DNA from: Aspidiotus rigidus
Lineage: Eukaryota; Arthropoda; Insecta; Hemiptera; Diaspididae
DNA: 64,000 nt
Assembly (NCBI GenBank): GCA_035079385.1
Contig: JAVHKY010000013.1
Span: 5,950,001 to 6,014,000 of the forward strand
Direction: 5' to 3'
Positions 20,653-30,756 of this stretch are shown piece after piece; within the stretch, counting starts at the first letter, position 1, and each line of letters opens with the position of its first letter. A program made the position numbers and the translations under genes. The notes below the pieces were generated by a model. That model did not search any database. It saw only the letters and a program-made list of their open reading frames with translations, and was not told the DNA's origin.

Positions 20653-20990
20653 GTAAAGTGTTCTTCTCTCGTACGTCTCACAGGTGAGACCGGTTGACGT
20701 CTCTCCCACATCTACAAAAGGCCCAGTCCTCACATCCTTGGTTACCTCTTCGACTGTCCCCACATCTTCGGGTTCCCTCCTACACGTGAGTGAGTTGCGG
20801 CAGTTGGTCGTGGACTAGAGTAACTGGTGCCGAGAACCGTTCTGGAAGGCAATATTTGGACGGATTTCCAGCAATAGAACGTTGACTGCTGGAAAAAAAG
20901 TTTCAACTTCATAAAAATCATCTAATCATGCATACTAGCGCCACACAAATTACCGTCCCATAAAACAGGTTCCCTGTTAAAAGTTTTGAA
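20653..20990. repeat. Right flank of the transposon: continuation of the duplicated unit plus a dispersed-repeat end
   Basis: 20658-20750 continues the tandem duplicate seen at 14956-15060. At 20959-20981 the sequence CATAAAACAGGTTCCCTGTTAA is the exact reverse complement of the left end of the repeat at 2448. Confidence 0.65.
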
Positions 20991-22250
20991 TTGTCAGGAG
21001 AAAAGACAGACATACATCCATAATTGAATTTTCTTCCCGGAAGAGGAAATCTGTAGTATTTTTTTCCCGATTATTAACACCTCATAATCTTAGTACTTGG
21101 GTTGAAGACTGATCTAAATGGTGTGGTAATATTTTCTTCAACTTCTAATGTTCGTTTCTCTCTGCGCCAGTACGTTTATCTTCCTTAAACGTCCAGAAAA
21201 TACACCGAATACCTTCGGTGTTGGGAGATTTGATTGAAGTCCGCGCAGAAGTAAAATTAATACTAATTCGTTGACCCATTTCGAAGTTTGATGTACCTCT
21301 CACCTCGCCACGGGCTCCAATTAGTGATAAAAATATAAATTCTAGCCTTTTACTGTATCTCTATTCCGCGGAAAGAAGAAGAGATTCGTAGTGAAGGGGG
21401 ATTGATATCATCTCTATTTAGATACGCGGTATCTCCTTAAAATTTATTATGACTTAACAGATTGTTCGGAGTTCAGACCCAATCTACGAGTATACACAGC
21501 TCGCGTTAAAGGACGAAACACGTTGTTGAATGACAAAGATCTGCCAAGGTTATTTATTCGTTTCGTTAACGAGAACACGTTAACTCCTACTGTTTCGAAT
21601 GGAAAAAGGAGGGAGAGAGAGCGAGAGAGACTGCGCATCCCAGCTCAGATTTTTATATTCCTGTCAAAGTCGGACCTTTTCTGTTGTACCTCGTCTGCTG
21701 TTGGCTTGTCCGTTGTGTTTTCACCTTCTGTATAAAGCGTTTCTAAATTCTTATATGTTATATACTTTTATTGACAGGACCTATCGCTTTATAATGTTAC
21801 GGTGCAGAAATGGAAGAAAAAACTCTCGTGACGGAGGTACTTCGTGGAATCAAAACAGCGGTTACGTAAAAATTGGACTGAAAATCGTTCTTGATGGGCG
21901 ATAGTGACAGGTCGCTCTTAAATGCCGCACGCTGATAACACATCACGATTAAGAAGGCGGACGTCTCATCGCAATTTCGTCGCTTCGAATAAATCTGCAC
22001 TTACATTCTTTTACAGTTCCTATATGAGACTAGGTATAATTTTTTGTACTTTCGATGGCAAAATCGATATTTTGATTTACTCAGAGGAGTTTGATCTTAT
22101 TAGTTCTTACCTCCTTTATCTTCTCTCAGGATCAACGAACCTTAATCACGATTTTGGTATTAAAAGAGAAAGAAAAGACTGTTCTTACTCCATGATTCTA
22201 ATGAAGAATCTCGGTGATGCTTCGTTTTGTAATGCAAGGAAAATTATTTC
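20991..22250. other. No recognisable gene
   Basis: AT-rich, with a GAGAGAGAGCGAGAGAGA run at 21613. Short frames only. Confidence 0.45.
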
Positions 22251-22254
22251 CGAT

Positions 22255-22440
22255 CAGGTCTTATGATTTCTCGCTCATAAGTGCGTCTTATGCTCTCAAC
22301 ATAACCGGGCTTTAGATATGTTTAAACCCTTTTCTTCATATGAGTCCGGTAATTTCCACATCTCGTTGTGAGTTTCAATTTGTCGTAAGATTTTCGTTCT
22401 TGCGAATTAATAAGAACGTTGAACGCTTGCGGATCAATGG
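22255..22440 (+). repeat. Direct repeat, left copy, flanking a PLE-B fragment
   Basis: Diverged copy of 23178-23372. Shared blocks include TTTCCGATCA, CTCGCTCATAAG, CTCAACA, GGGCTTT, TTTCCACGTCTC-like and GTGAGTTTCAATTTGT. Identity looks like 75-85%. Confidence 0.7.
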
Positions 22441-22451
22441 ATAAATCTTAT

Positions 22452-23160
22452 TATTGGAACTCATATTGAGTGAGTGACGTGTAAATAGTGCACTAAAGTT
22501 GAACAATTTTCTACTTTATTAGTTGCTTTTCCAAGAGTACTTTCGGGTGTCACCTCATCATCAGTTGTGCCATAACTGGAGAACAAGGCCTTAAACATGA
22601 GTTCTTATAGTATAACATTTTTATCTTTGTTGGCTAAAACAATGCTGTGTTGTGATTGGTTCCCTCTTTGGCCTAAATACTGCGTTTGTATTGGCTACCT
22701 GGTCAGTTTTGTTCTTCTTCTCTCATCCAATCACCAGGCCGAACAATTTTTCGCTGTCAAATTTGATTACATTGTTTAAAAGGATGGCTTTCTTCCTCTT
22801 TGCTTTTGCAATCTCCATTTGTTCCCAGAGTTTTCTTCTTTTTGTGCGATTCTCTACGTGTATGACTTCAAATATTCCCTCTCTAGTTTCTATTGTGGTG
22901 TTCTTCATTTACAGTGTTTCCCGAACAGTGACTTGCCATCTTCTTTCTCCCTTGACTTTTCACGCTCCTTGTTTCTGATCTCGAGCTTTCTCCCAGTCTA
23001 GCCAATGTAGATGGCTGCGTACTGCTACACTCCGCTCAAGCTTTCCTTGCCCTTTCCTTTGGTCTGTTCATTGCTGACTCTCTTCACCATGGGGTTATTA
23101 TGAATACCTACATCTACATCGTAGCCATTGACACCTTTATCACCTTATTTGTGTACTTTC
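22452..23160 (-). mobile_element. PLE family B copy 1, 3' fragment with GIY-YIG remnant
   Basis: On the minus strand the nuclease region reads IYIG, a TAG (23000-22998), TGRKLEIR, then after frameshifts GIFEVIHVENRTKRRKLWEQ and KRKKAILLNNVIKFDSEKLF up to 22723. A 3' UTR and hammerhead-like hairpin follow. Beyond the 3' end, at 22470-22452, lies ATGAGTTCCAATAATA, which equals the ORF start of the other family-B copy at 35.03 kb. A 3' end joined to a 5' start is the tandem, pseudo-LTR arrangement known for PLEs. Confidence 0.75.
22541..22564 (-). ncRNA. Hammerhead-like core with canonical CUGAUGA and GAAA
   Basis: On the minus strand: CTGATGA, a short GGTG/CACC-type helix, then CGAAAGTAC. This is the only copy in the window where both conserved boxes of the hammerhead core are intact. 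It lies in the PLE-B tail, upstream of the next copy's start. Helices I and III were not resolved. Confidence 0.5.
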
Positions 23161-23177
23161 CTAAGTATGGCATCAAT

Positions 23178-23372
23178 ATTTCCGATCAAGTCTTGTGACT
23201 TCTCGCTCATAAGCGCATCTTATGTTCTCAACACGACCACATTTGGATAACTGGGCTTTGGATACGTTTAAATCTTTTTCTTCACGAATATAAACCACAA
23301 TTTCCACGTCTCCTCGTGAGTTTCAATTTGTTGTAAGATTCTCGTTCTTGGGGGGATCAATAAGCACGTTAA
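23178..23372 (+). repeat. Direct repeat, right copy, flanking a PLE-B fragment
   Basis: Partner of 22255-22440. The copy contains an extra ACCACATTTGGATAA-like stretch. Too diverged to be a fresh target duplication. Confidence 0.7.
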
Positions 23373-24786
23373 AGGCTTGCTGAATTAAAAGGGCTGAATA
23401 TCCAATTTTCATCGGTGGTTATAAGCGCGCCCGTTTTGATTAATTGATTTAATTCTGTAACCACCGAGATCCGACTGTAGTATCAAAACGGTGCTACCTC
23501 TTGATTTGTACCCGATCGCTTTGTTCTCGAATGCTAACGCCTACTCCGGTAGATTTTGATTACAACGAATTTCGGATGACCGATGATCATCTTGCTATTC
23601 TCTAAGACAGCCGCAACGCGGACGATATCCTTCGCACTTCTATATTCCTGTATTTAGAATGAAGGGGAGGAACAAAAAACTGTGTTCGCTAAGCAGTAAG
23701 AGAAAGATAGAAGGAATTTTGAAGAATGTGACAACGCGTTAAAGGTCGTAAATAATTGGTTTCTATAGGTCCTGCTTCGTGAGTGTCCATGGAATCGATT
23801 GTGAATGCTATTTTAGTATCACTTGTACGTATACGGGCCCGTGGCGTAAGCGACCTCATGGGGATTTTAGGAGATGACGTTTATTTTCACAAAAGAGGTA
23901 CGAAGGCTAGAATATACGCGATGTATGCGTATGTGATTATGTGTACATGTATGCGGCGACTTAGTCGCCTTTTGAAATGTTTATTATTGTAGGCCTTTTA
24001 TAAGTCATTTCTTCTCGATGCGGATGTCGGACAGAAGTGTGAATCAATGTAGGTATGAAGATATATTCTGTGTCGCATCAATGATTCCTAAATATTAGCC
24101 AGGTGGTTTATGGGATTAAGATCAATTTTAGAGTAAATTCGTGCGATTAAGTAACATCCTTTTTAAACGCAAAAACGTATTTAGTGTTCATTTATCCATA
24201 CCCATCCATATCTACTGATAGAAAGAATCTTGTTTGTCGCGGATTTAAAATGTTGTTTGCGAAAAGATGGGGAGGCTTGTACGGACAGGGTGTGGAATTA
24301 ATAGCGGTGTGTTTACTGTCATATTCTGGTTCATAATGAAGTCGCAGTAGTATGCAAGATGGGGAGTAAAAAGCTAATCCAATCAGATTTTCTTGACAAG
24401 CGTACAACAAGTGACGCATACGTATCAATCGGAAGCGCTTTTGAACATGCTTACTTCATGATGGTTTAGTGGGAAGTTTTGAAGAAATGAAGTTAGTGAA
24501 CCAAAGATAAATTTGTGGATGCTGCAGACGAAGAATCCTTTTTTTGATTGATCTCAAGAAAGACAAATATGATTTCATCAAGATGAAAACACTTAATTTA
24601 TCCATTTAGTGGAGGCGATAAGCGACTGGACCCCGCACTCTTTGGTAAAATCATGAAATTTTGTATACTTCTCTATCTCACTGTCAATAAAATCAAATTC
24701 GATCGGGAAACAGGACCTCCTCAGAGGGGGGGGGGGAGGCAGCTTTCCCAAAAACATTATATTTTTTCAAACTATTGGACAAAATA
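23373..24786. other. No recognisable gene
   Basis: AT-rich intergenic DNA with a G run at 24727-24737. No motif-bearing frame. Confidence 0.45.
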
Positions 24787-26374
24787 ACACAGGTACCTTA
24801 ACGTTACCACGAGGCTCAACCTTCTGGTTGACTCCCGGCTTTCTGATCTGCTTCATCATGGTGATTTCGATCCACTTATTCGCACCGTTAATAATGCTTG
24901 CCGCACTTTGGAGCTTAAGTTAAGGAATAGGAAGAATTGTCAACTTGCCTCCCTCCTCAATTCTAAAGCTTTGGCTAGTGAAAAAGATCGTATCGGTGAT
25001 GGTACCATTCAGCAATTGCAGCAACGTATCATAAATTATAGTGGAACTGAATTCAATGTTGACGAATTGTCCCTCCTGGAGAAGAGTCTGAAGTTTGGGT
25101 TACCCCCTCCTAAAAATCAGGAGACTTTGGCTAACGTTATGGCTGATCTCACAGTAAAATTGGCCCTGGTGTTAATATCCAAATGGTCCGGAAGACCCCG
25201 CTTACCAGCGTGAGTAATGCTGGAAGTGAATTGAGTAAGGGCCTGAGGAGGAAGATTAGGGAGGCTGGGTCAATTGTCACGAAAGCTGACAAAGGGAATG
25301 CCGTGGTGGTCATGGAGAAGTCCTCTTACACTTCCAGGGTCCACGATATGCTCAACCAATGCGGAGCTCAGGAGAATGCCCAGTTCAACTTTCCTAATTT
25401 TGTAAAAGAGGTTAGGTTTCTCGTTAACAATAGTAAATTTAACCAAAAAAGCCATTTTGGAACCTAACCCCGTCCCTCCTCTCCTTTACGGGCTACCAAA
25501 AATTCATAAGGAAGGAGTACCTATGCGACCCGTGGTTTCATTTGTCGCCTCGGCGACCTACCTTGCAAAATTTCTTGATCGCTGGTTTAAATCTAGAGTA
25601 GAGTTCGAGTCTCCCCATTCTGTATTGAATTCGTGTACCCTCGCCAACAATCTGAAGGATGTTTCCCTCCCTCTGGGTTCAACTTTATGCTCCTTTGATG
25701 TGATGGGGCTATTTCCCAACATCCCAAAGGCTGTTACTATGCAGCGGATGGGCGAGTTACTTGTAAAATTTGGTGTCCCTCATGAGGAAATGGGCGAAAT
25801 TTTTGACCTATTAAGGGTCTGTTGGTTCCCGACTTTTGGTAAATTTAATGGTAAATTCTACGAGCTCCCTGAAGAAGTGGGGATCCCTATTGGATCTCCT
25901 CTGGGTTCTTTCATTTCAGAAGTTTTCATGTCTAAATTTGAGGGCGACCTGTTCTCTTCAGGCCGGGTGTTTGTGAGTCATATACACTATTGGCACAAGT
26001 ACGTTGACGACGTTTTGTGTGCGTGGACCGGTCCAACAGAACTCCTTGGTGAGTTTCTTGATTATTTAAACAGCTTTTACTCTTCCATAAAATTTAAACT
26101 GGAAGTTGGTGGCTCCGTTATAAACTTTTTGGACTTGTCGAATGTCCATTTCCGTCGCTGACGGCGTCCATCTATTTGGTATTTACAGAAAAAATACCTC
26201 GACCGATATTACCGTCCACGGGTCGTCATTTGTACTTGTTGCCCACAAAGTTGCTACTGTTGATAGCCTGATACATCGCTTGATTCATATCCCATTGAGT
26301 CAAGCCGCTTTCCAGAAAGAATTAATGACTATAAAACAGAATCAATGCGTTTTTTAATTTTACGGTCATCCATC

Positions 26375-26488
26375 ATAGAGAAATATACTCACAGAGAGTA
26401 ACAAAACAAATACAAGAACCGCACAATAATATAAACAAACCGAGCGCTTTCGACTAAACAGTCATTCTCACGGTATAGAAAGCGACTC
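26375..26488 (-). repeat. Left 114-bp inverted arm of the insertion
   Basis: Exact reverse complement of 27511-27624. Contains CCGAGCGCTTTCGACTAAAC, which is the hammerhead-like hairpin on the minus strand (26471-26447). It abuts the poly(T) tract. Confidence 0.9.
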
Positions 26489-26526
26489 TTTTTTTTTTTT
26501 TTTTTTTTTTTCGTAAATCTTTTATT
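26489..26526 (-). terminator. Poly(A) signal and templated poly(A) tract
   Basis: Minus strand: AATAAA (26526-26521), nine bases, then A23 (26511-26489) ending at the PLE-type arm. Signal plus tail at this spacing marks the 3' end of a processed transcript. Confidence 0.7.
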
Positions 26527-26982
26527 TTCCTTTCGAATTCATAACACTACTAAAATTCTAAATTTCTTCAAAATTTTACTTAATTTATTTTTATCTTAAT
26601 ACAGTACCGTTACTTATTACATTTTTCGTAAAAAAAAAAAAAAAAAAAAGAAGGGGAAGAAAATATTCATGAACCCTGCAAATATTGTAAACGAGTAAAA
26701 CACACGCAGTCCGGACAAATAAATTACAGTAATAAAAAAATTATTACAAGCTTTCTTGCAATTGTCAGAGGGTATCAAAGTAAACGATTTTCAAAACACT
26801 CCTTCATAGAAGAGAAAAAAAATAATGGTAAATAGAAGCGCGTGGTCCAACGAAATTTATATATAATATAGTTATCTTAAATAATTAGAAATCCTACATA
26901 TCATTATGGGTATTTACGAATCAACCGAGAAATATATAATCCACGATTACGAATCGAATGAAGAAAAAACGATAAAATAGAA

Positions 26983-27492
26983 TTATTTTTCAGAAGCCGC
27001 ATTTGCACTCAGCCTAAATGCGGCTGAATGCCTCCAAAAATACGGCTTCATCATTAACACAGTATCGAAATCTGGACATTTAGAATAAGGAGCTAATCGT
27101 TTCGACTTATCTTCAAATCGTTGGCAAATTTTTTGTTCGTCATTTCGTAAGTTTTTCATCGACCCCTCCATTTTGTCATATACTTTTCGAAGCACATCTA
27201 CTGGTGAATGTTGGGCATCATGGTCAAGGCCATGTCTGACGTCCTTTGCATTTTCGAGGAATTCATCAAATTCTTGCTGTCGCGGTGGATGATGACGAGT
27301 TTCATACTTGAAATCATCCGCATTGATGAACTCACCAAGTTGAGGTCTGTTGAGCATGGCATTGGGTGTTTTCCTAGTTAATGGCGCTTTTCTTTTATTA
27401 GGGGATTTATTTTCGTTCGAAATGCCTTTTCTTTTTCCAGAATAGCAATCTAGAATTGCGCACGCTGCCTCCCCGATATAAGTATACCCCAT
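26983..27492 (-). CDS. 169-residue protein of unknown function in a probable retrocopy
   Basis: Uninterrupted frame beginning MGYTYIGEAACAIL and ending LSANAASEK. It has a Lys/Arg-rich segment at about residues 19-43 (possible nuclear localisation), a middle part with FEDKSKRL and QEFDEFLENA helices, and a PYSKCPDFDTV stretch near the C-terminus. I do not recognise a family. The start codon lies 18 bp inside the right arm boundary. No intron is visible and a poly(A) tract ends the unit, consistent with a processed copy of a host mRNA. An intact frame suggests a recent event or maintained function. It could instead be a gene native to a non-autonomous element. Confidence 0.55.
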   Translation of the reverse strand: MGYTYIGEAACAILDCYSGKRKGISNENKSPNKRKAPLTRKTPNAMLNRPQLGEFINADDFKYETRHHPPRQQEFDEFLENAKDVRHGLDHDAQHSPVDVLRKVYDKMEGSMKNLRNDEQKICQRFEDKSKRLAPYSKCPDFDTVLMMKPYFWRHSAAFRLSANAASEK

Positions 27493-27510
27493 TTCTACGT
27501 TGCAAAGGTC

Positions 27511-27624
27511 GAGTCGCTTTCTATACCGTGAGAATGACTGTTTAGTCGAAAGCGCTCGGTTTGTTTATATTATTGTGCGGTTCTTGTATTTGTTTTGTTA
27601 CTCTCTGTGAGTATATTTCTCTAT
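27511..27624 (+). repeat. Right 114-bp inverted arm, PLE-A tail-like
   Basis: Reads GAGTCGCTTTCTATACCGTG ... CGAAAGCGCTCGG ... TTACTCTCTGTGAGTA. The tail after the PLE stop at 28310 reads CAGTCGCTTTCCACACTTCG ... CGAAAGCGCTCG ... TTACTCCTTTGGGTA, so the two are homologous. Confidence 0.85.
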
Positions 27625-28260
27625 GACTATAAAACACCTGGCTAGAGTCAATCAGGTCAGGATCGATGTCGACCTTATGGTTCGTAGGAGGCTCACAAGG
27701 AAATGCCTTGACTCTACGACCTCCCTTCCCCGGGATTTACACCAAGATGGTAGAAAACGGTGGATTAAGCTCCAGTTTCTGGGCAAGTTTTCATCGCAGT
27801 TGGGCCGTATCCTCCGCCCCGTCGTTTTTCGGCTAGCCTTTTATAATGTCAACACTGCGAAGAGCCTTTTCGTCGAATTAAAGGACCCTATCTATCCCAG
27901 TGACTGAGAGGGGAGCAGTTTATAGGGTGGTTTGTGGAGATTGCCCTAGCGTATATATAGGGATGACCAGCCGTCAACTACAAATTAGAGTTGACAAACA
28001 CAAAAAAGCTTGGAGGAAAAAGAAAGTAGGGGAGTCAGCCTTTGCTGATCATTTCATCGAAAGTGGTCACAATTTTAAAGAGGGGTCCAAAGTCCTCCTT
28101 TATAGGGAAAACTACTTCAAACGTCTGGCCCTTGAGGAAATAGAAATCCTCCGACATCGGAATAATACGTAGTAGTGTTACCATTCTAAACAGGTACATT
28201 CCTGAAGAAGGATTGATCGAATTAGTCTACGGGAATGATTCACATTTCGATGACTCGTAG

Positions 28261-28450
28261 CTTCGATCATGATTTCGTTTGATGTCGCTTGTTCTTGTTG
28301 GTGTTGGGTTCAGTCGCTTTCCACACTTCGAGAATGGCTGATTAGCCGAAAGCGCTCGTATTTTCAATTTTCGTACGGTCTTTTGCATCTTTCTTTCGTG
28401 TTACTCCTTTGGGTATCCTCGTCATTATGGATGACTGTAATTTCATACAA
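28261..28450 (+). mobile_element. 3' tail of PLE family A copy 2 with hammerhead-like hairpin
   Basis: Follows the reconstructed PLE stop. At 28328-28352 it holds TCGAGAA, a GGCT-GATT-AGCC hairpin and GAAAG. The core is degenerate relative to CUGANGA. The likely end is near ATTATGGATGACTG (about 28435). Confidence 0.7.
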
Positions 28451-30747
28451 AAACGTATCGATTCAATAAATTTTATCTTCAAATAATTCAAATTATCTTG
28501 ATATAAATATTAGGATTGAAAAGGAACCAAACGATTTTAGCGATCGTAATCGATATATCGAATTCTATGGTAAAACATCGACTAGTTGATATATTGACTC
28601 TCATATCATTACATTGATTTTTTAAAATCAATATGGAATTCAATAAGGGAACTCAGTAGAATGTTGTCTCCTGATCAATAAGGATACTATTGCTCAATAG
28701 TATGACGCCCTGCTCCTCTATTTACCAGCCTAAAATACGTATTTAGAGCGTGGTATAGTAGAGGTCATTAGCCTGTGCACGCATTGAAAGAAAACAGCTT
28801 GAAAATTTTGCGAGCTCCAAGGTAGGTCAAGGTCACAAGGTCACTCATTGAGTCACTAGCTGAAACAAGTTTCCTCTTGAAAACAGAACCCGACTGGTAA
28901 ACATGATAGCTCGTTGGAGTTCGTCAATGTATTCATGCCATTGATCGAAAGAGAGGGGAGAAAGCGGGAGGGAGTAGTTATTTCGAGCTCACTTACACCC
29001 ACCTTTCCTTATTGATAACATGGATGAAGATGGATGACGTCAAAGGCAAACTGATAAAAGTTGTCGAATTAGCAGAGTATATTTGTAGCGACTATTTTGT
29101 AGTTTAATGAATTGATGAACTGTTGAGAAGAGGAGGCGTCATAATAAGGAGAATTAATAGTTGATGAGGATTTTAACCAGTAGCGCTATCAAATGAAGGA
29201 AAATATTTAGATGGAGCATTAAATTTTCTTTTCAAACTCGAAGGTTGCTCGTTTATTTTAGAATAACTGCAAAGCCAAATCCAAAATTGAATTATGAATC
29301 ACCGGAGAGGTACATTAAGTCTCTCAAACAAGCATCTAATGTTTCGTAAAATGTGACGCTCCCCTAGCACAAATTAAAACTTAGAATATAACCTGTGTAT
29401 CACTTGTTGCTCTTTTTCTACCTTACAAATCTGGAGACGACACGAAGTTATTTTGTTCATTACCGATCCTACATGGTTCGTAAAGTATCAAATAACCAGC
29501 GCGGTCCATAAATATTATCAATAGGCCTACTGGTAAAAGCGCGCAAATTTATGTAGTAAACAAACCATACAGCATTCTTTCGCTATAAAGACTACGCGAC
29601 GCGGCGACGAGTCTTAATAGTGCGTACGCCAAATTCAATCTTAACGCAAGCTGCTGAGAAGGAAAAAGCGAGAAAAAGAAAAGAAAGAGCAGAAAAATGT
29701 ATAACGTATCACTTTTCTCGACATTAGCATATGTTGTATTAGCTATTGTATAGGGTATGAGTATGTCAATAAAACGTGTTAAGTAAATCGGAATGCGAGT
29801 AAATATAAAAGAGATGGTACGGGACTATACGTATACGTATAGAGAACCTTTACAGACGCAGCAGTTTATAAAGTAAATAATTACATTCGAGCGATGCTGT
29901 AAGAATAAATAAAGAGTCGATGCGCGAGTTAGCTGCAATTATAAATCCGGTCCGCTATATCCATCCGCCAACCGCCATACCCGACTATGTCTTTGACTTC
30001 TGTCCAACACGCCATCCGCCAGTTCATCTTACCTCTTATTTACATAGCAGCGCGATAAGCGCGTGTCTTTCCGGCTACCGTACTGAGTAAATTACTCCTA
30101 TATACAGTATATTTACTTATATTTTTTTCTCTTACTTTCCTCCTTTCGTTTATTTCTTTATTTCTCCGTGGCAGACATTGTGCAAAAAGAGACATCAAGA
30201 CAATGCCGGAAAAAAACCTAATGTAGATCACGTACACACTATTCATGATGATGGATACTGTTACATTCGCCACGAAAATTCCATCTTTTGTTTGCCTTTC
30301 ACATATATTTAGCGTATACCTACGTATCATCTAGGGCTTCCAAAATTTGACATTTTAAAGATGAATCGGCGCTTTTGAAAACCTTAATACAAATAGTTGA
30401 CATGACGTGGGATTCTAATAAATGTTGTAGGTGTTGTGAAGATACAACGACTCCATGTACAAGAGGAAAGTGCGTGGAATTGAGTTCTCATGCGGTCCAA
30501 TTTCACCATATTATACCGCGTATAAGCACGAAACCCGTTTTTTTGTGCATATTTTATGGAAACCATAACCTTTGATTCCTAGCGACATGAAGTGATTTTG
30601 AGTTTTCAGCCTAGAAAACAAATTGGAGAGTAGTAAAACTTCATGGATTCTAACCAGAATCACTGATGAATTATACCAAACCCTATTCATCTCATGATGT
30701 GATCAAAGAAAAACTTCTAGTAAGGTCTACGAGCCCATCAATTTGAA
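28451..30747. other. No recognisable gene
   Basis: 2.3 kb of AT-rich DNA. There is an ATACTATTGCTCAATAGTAT palindrome near 28684. Frames are short and motif-free. Confidence 0.45.
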
Positions 30748-30756
30748 ATCCCCAAA

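Larger units (their letters stand above)
26339..27622 (-). mobile_element. 1.28-kb insertion: poly(A)-tailed cDNA between two inverted PLE-type ends
   Basis: The PLE frame is split by a 14-bp duplication, ATGACTATAAAACA, at 26325-26338 and 27623-27636. Inside are perfect 114-bp inverted arms (26375-26488 and 27511-27624) that resemble the PLE-A tail at 28310-28440. Between the arms, read on the minus strand, come a 169-codon frame, an AT-rich 3' UTR, AATAAA at 26526-26521 and an uninterrupted A tract of 23 (26511-26489) abutting the arm. This is the layout of a reverse-transcribed polyadenylated mRNA flanked by outward-facing PLE ends. Confidence 0.8.
24787..28260 (+). pseudogene. PLE family A copy 2, full-length-like but frameshifted and interrupted
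   Basis: Reading frames in order: N-terminal domain (24790-25213), KADKGNAVVVMEK block (25183-25467), RT core with YGLPKIHKEG, MRPVVS, SFDVMGLFPNIPK, GIPIGSPLG and YVDD (25457-26161), GIYRKNTSTD (26142-26338), then after a 1.28-kb insertion TIKHLARVNQV (27623-27907), GIY-YIG nuclease VYIGMTSRQ (27900-28172) and the terminus RYIPEEGLIELVY up to TAG at 28260. There are frameshifts near 25195, 25455 (in an A6 run), 26145, 27900 and 28170. The RT catalytic box is preserved, but the protein cannot be made. It resembles copy 1 at 0-1.2 kb throughout. Confidence 0.92.

Noticed and set aside
22998..23000. Alternative genetic code (TAG read as glutamine)
   Set aside because: Other intact frames here use normal stops and many pseudogenes contain TAG; a shared defect is simpler.
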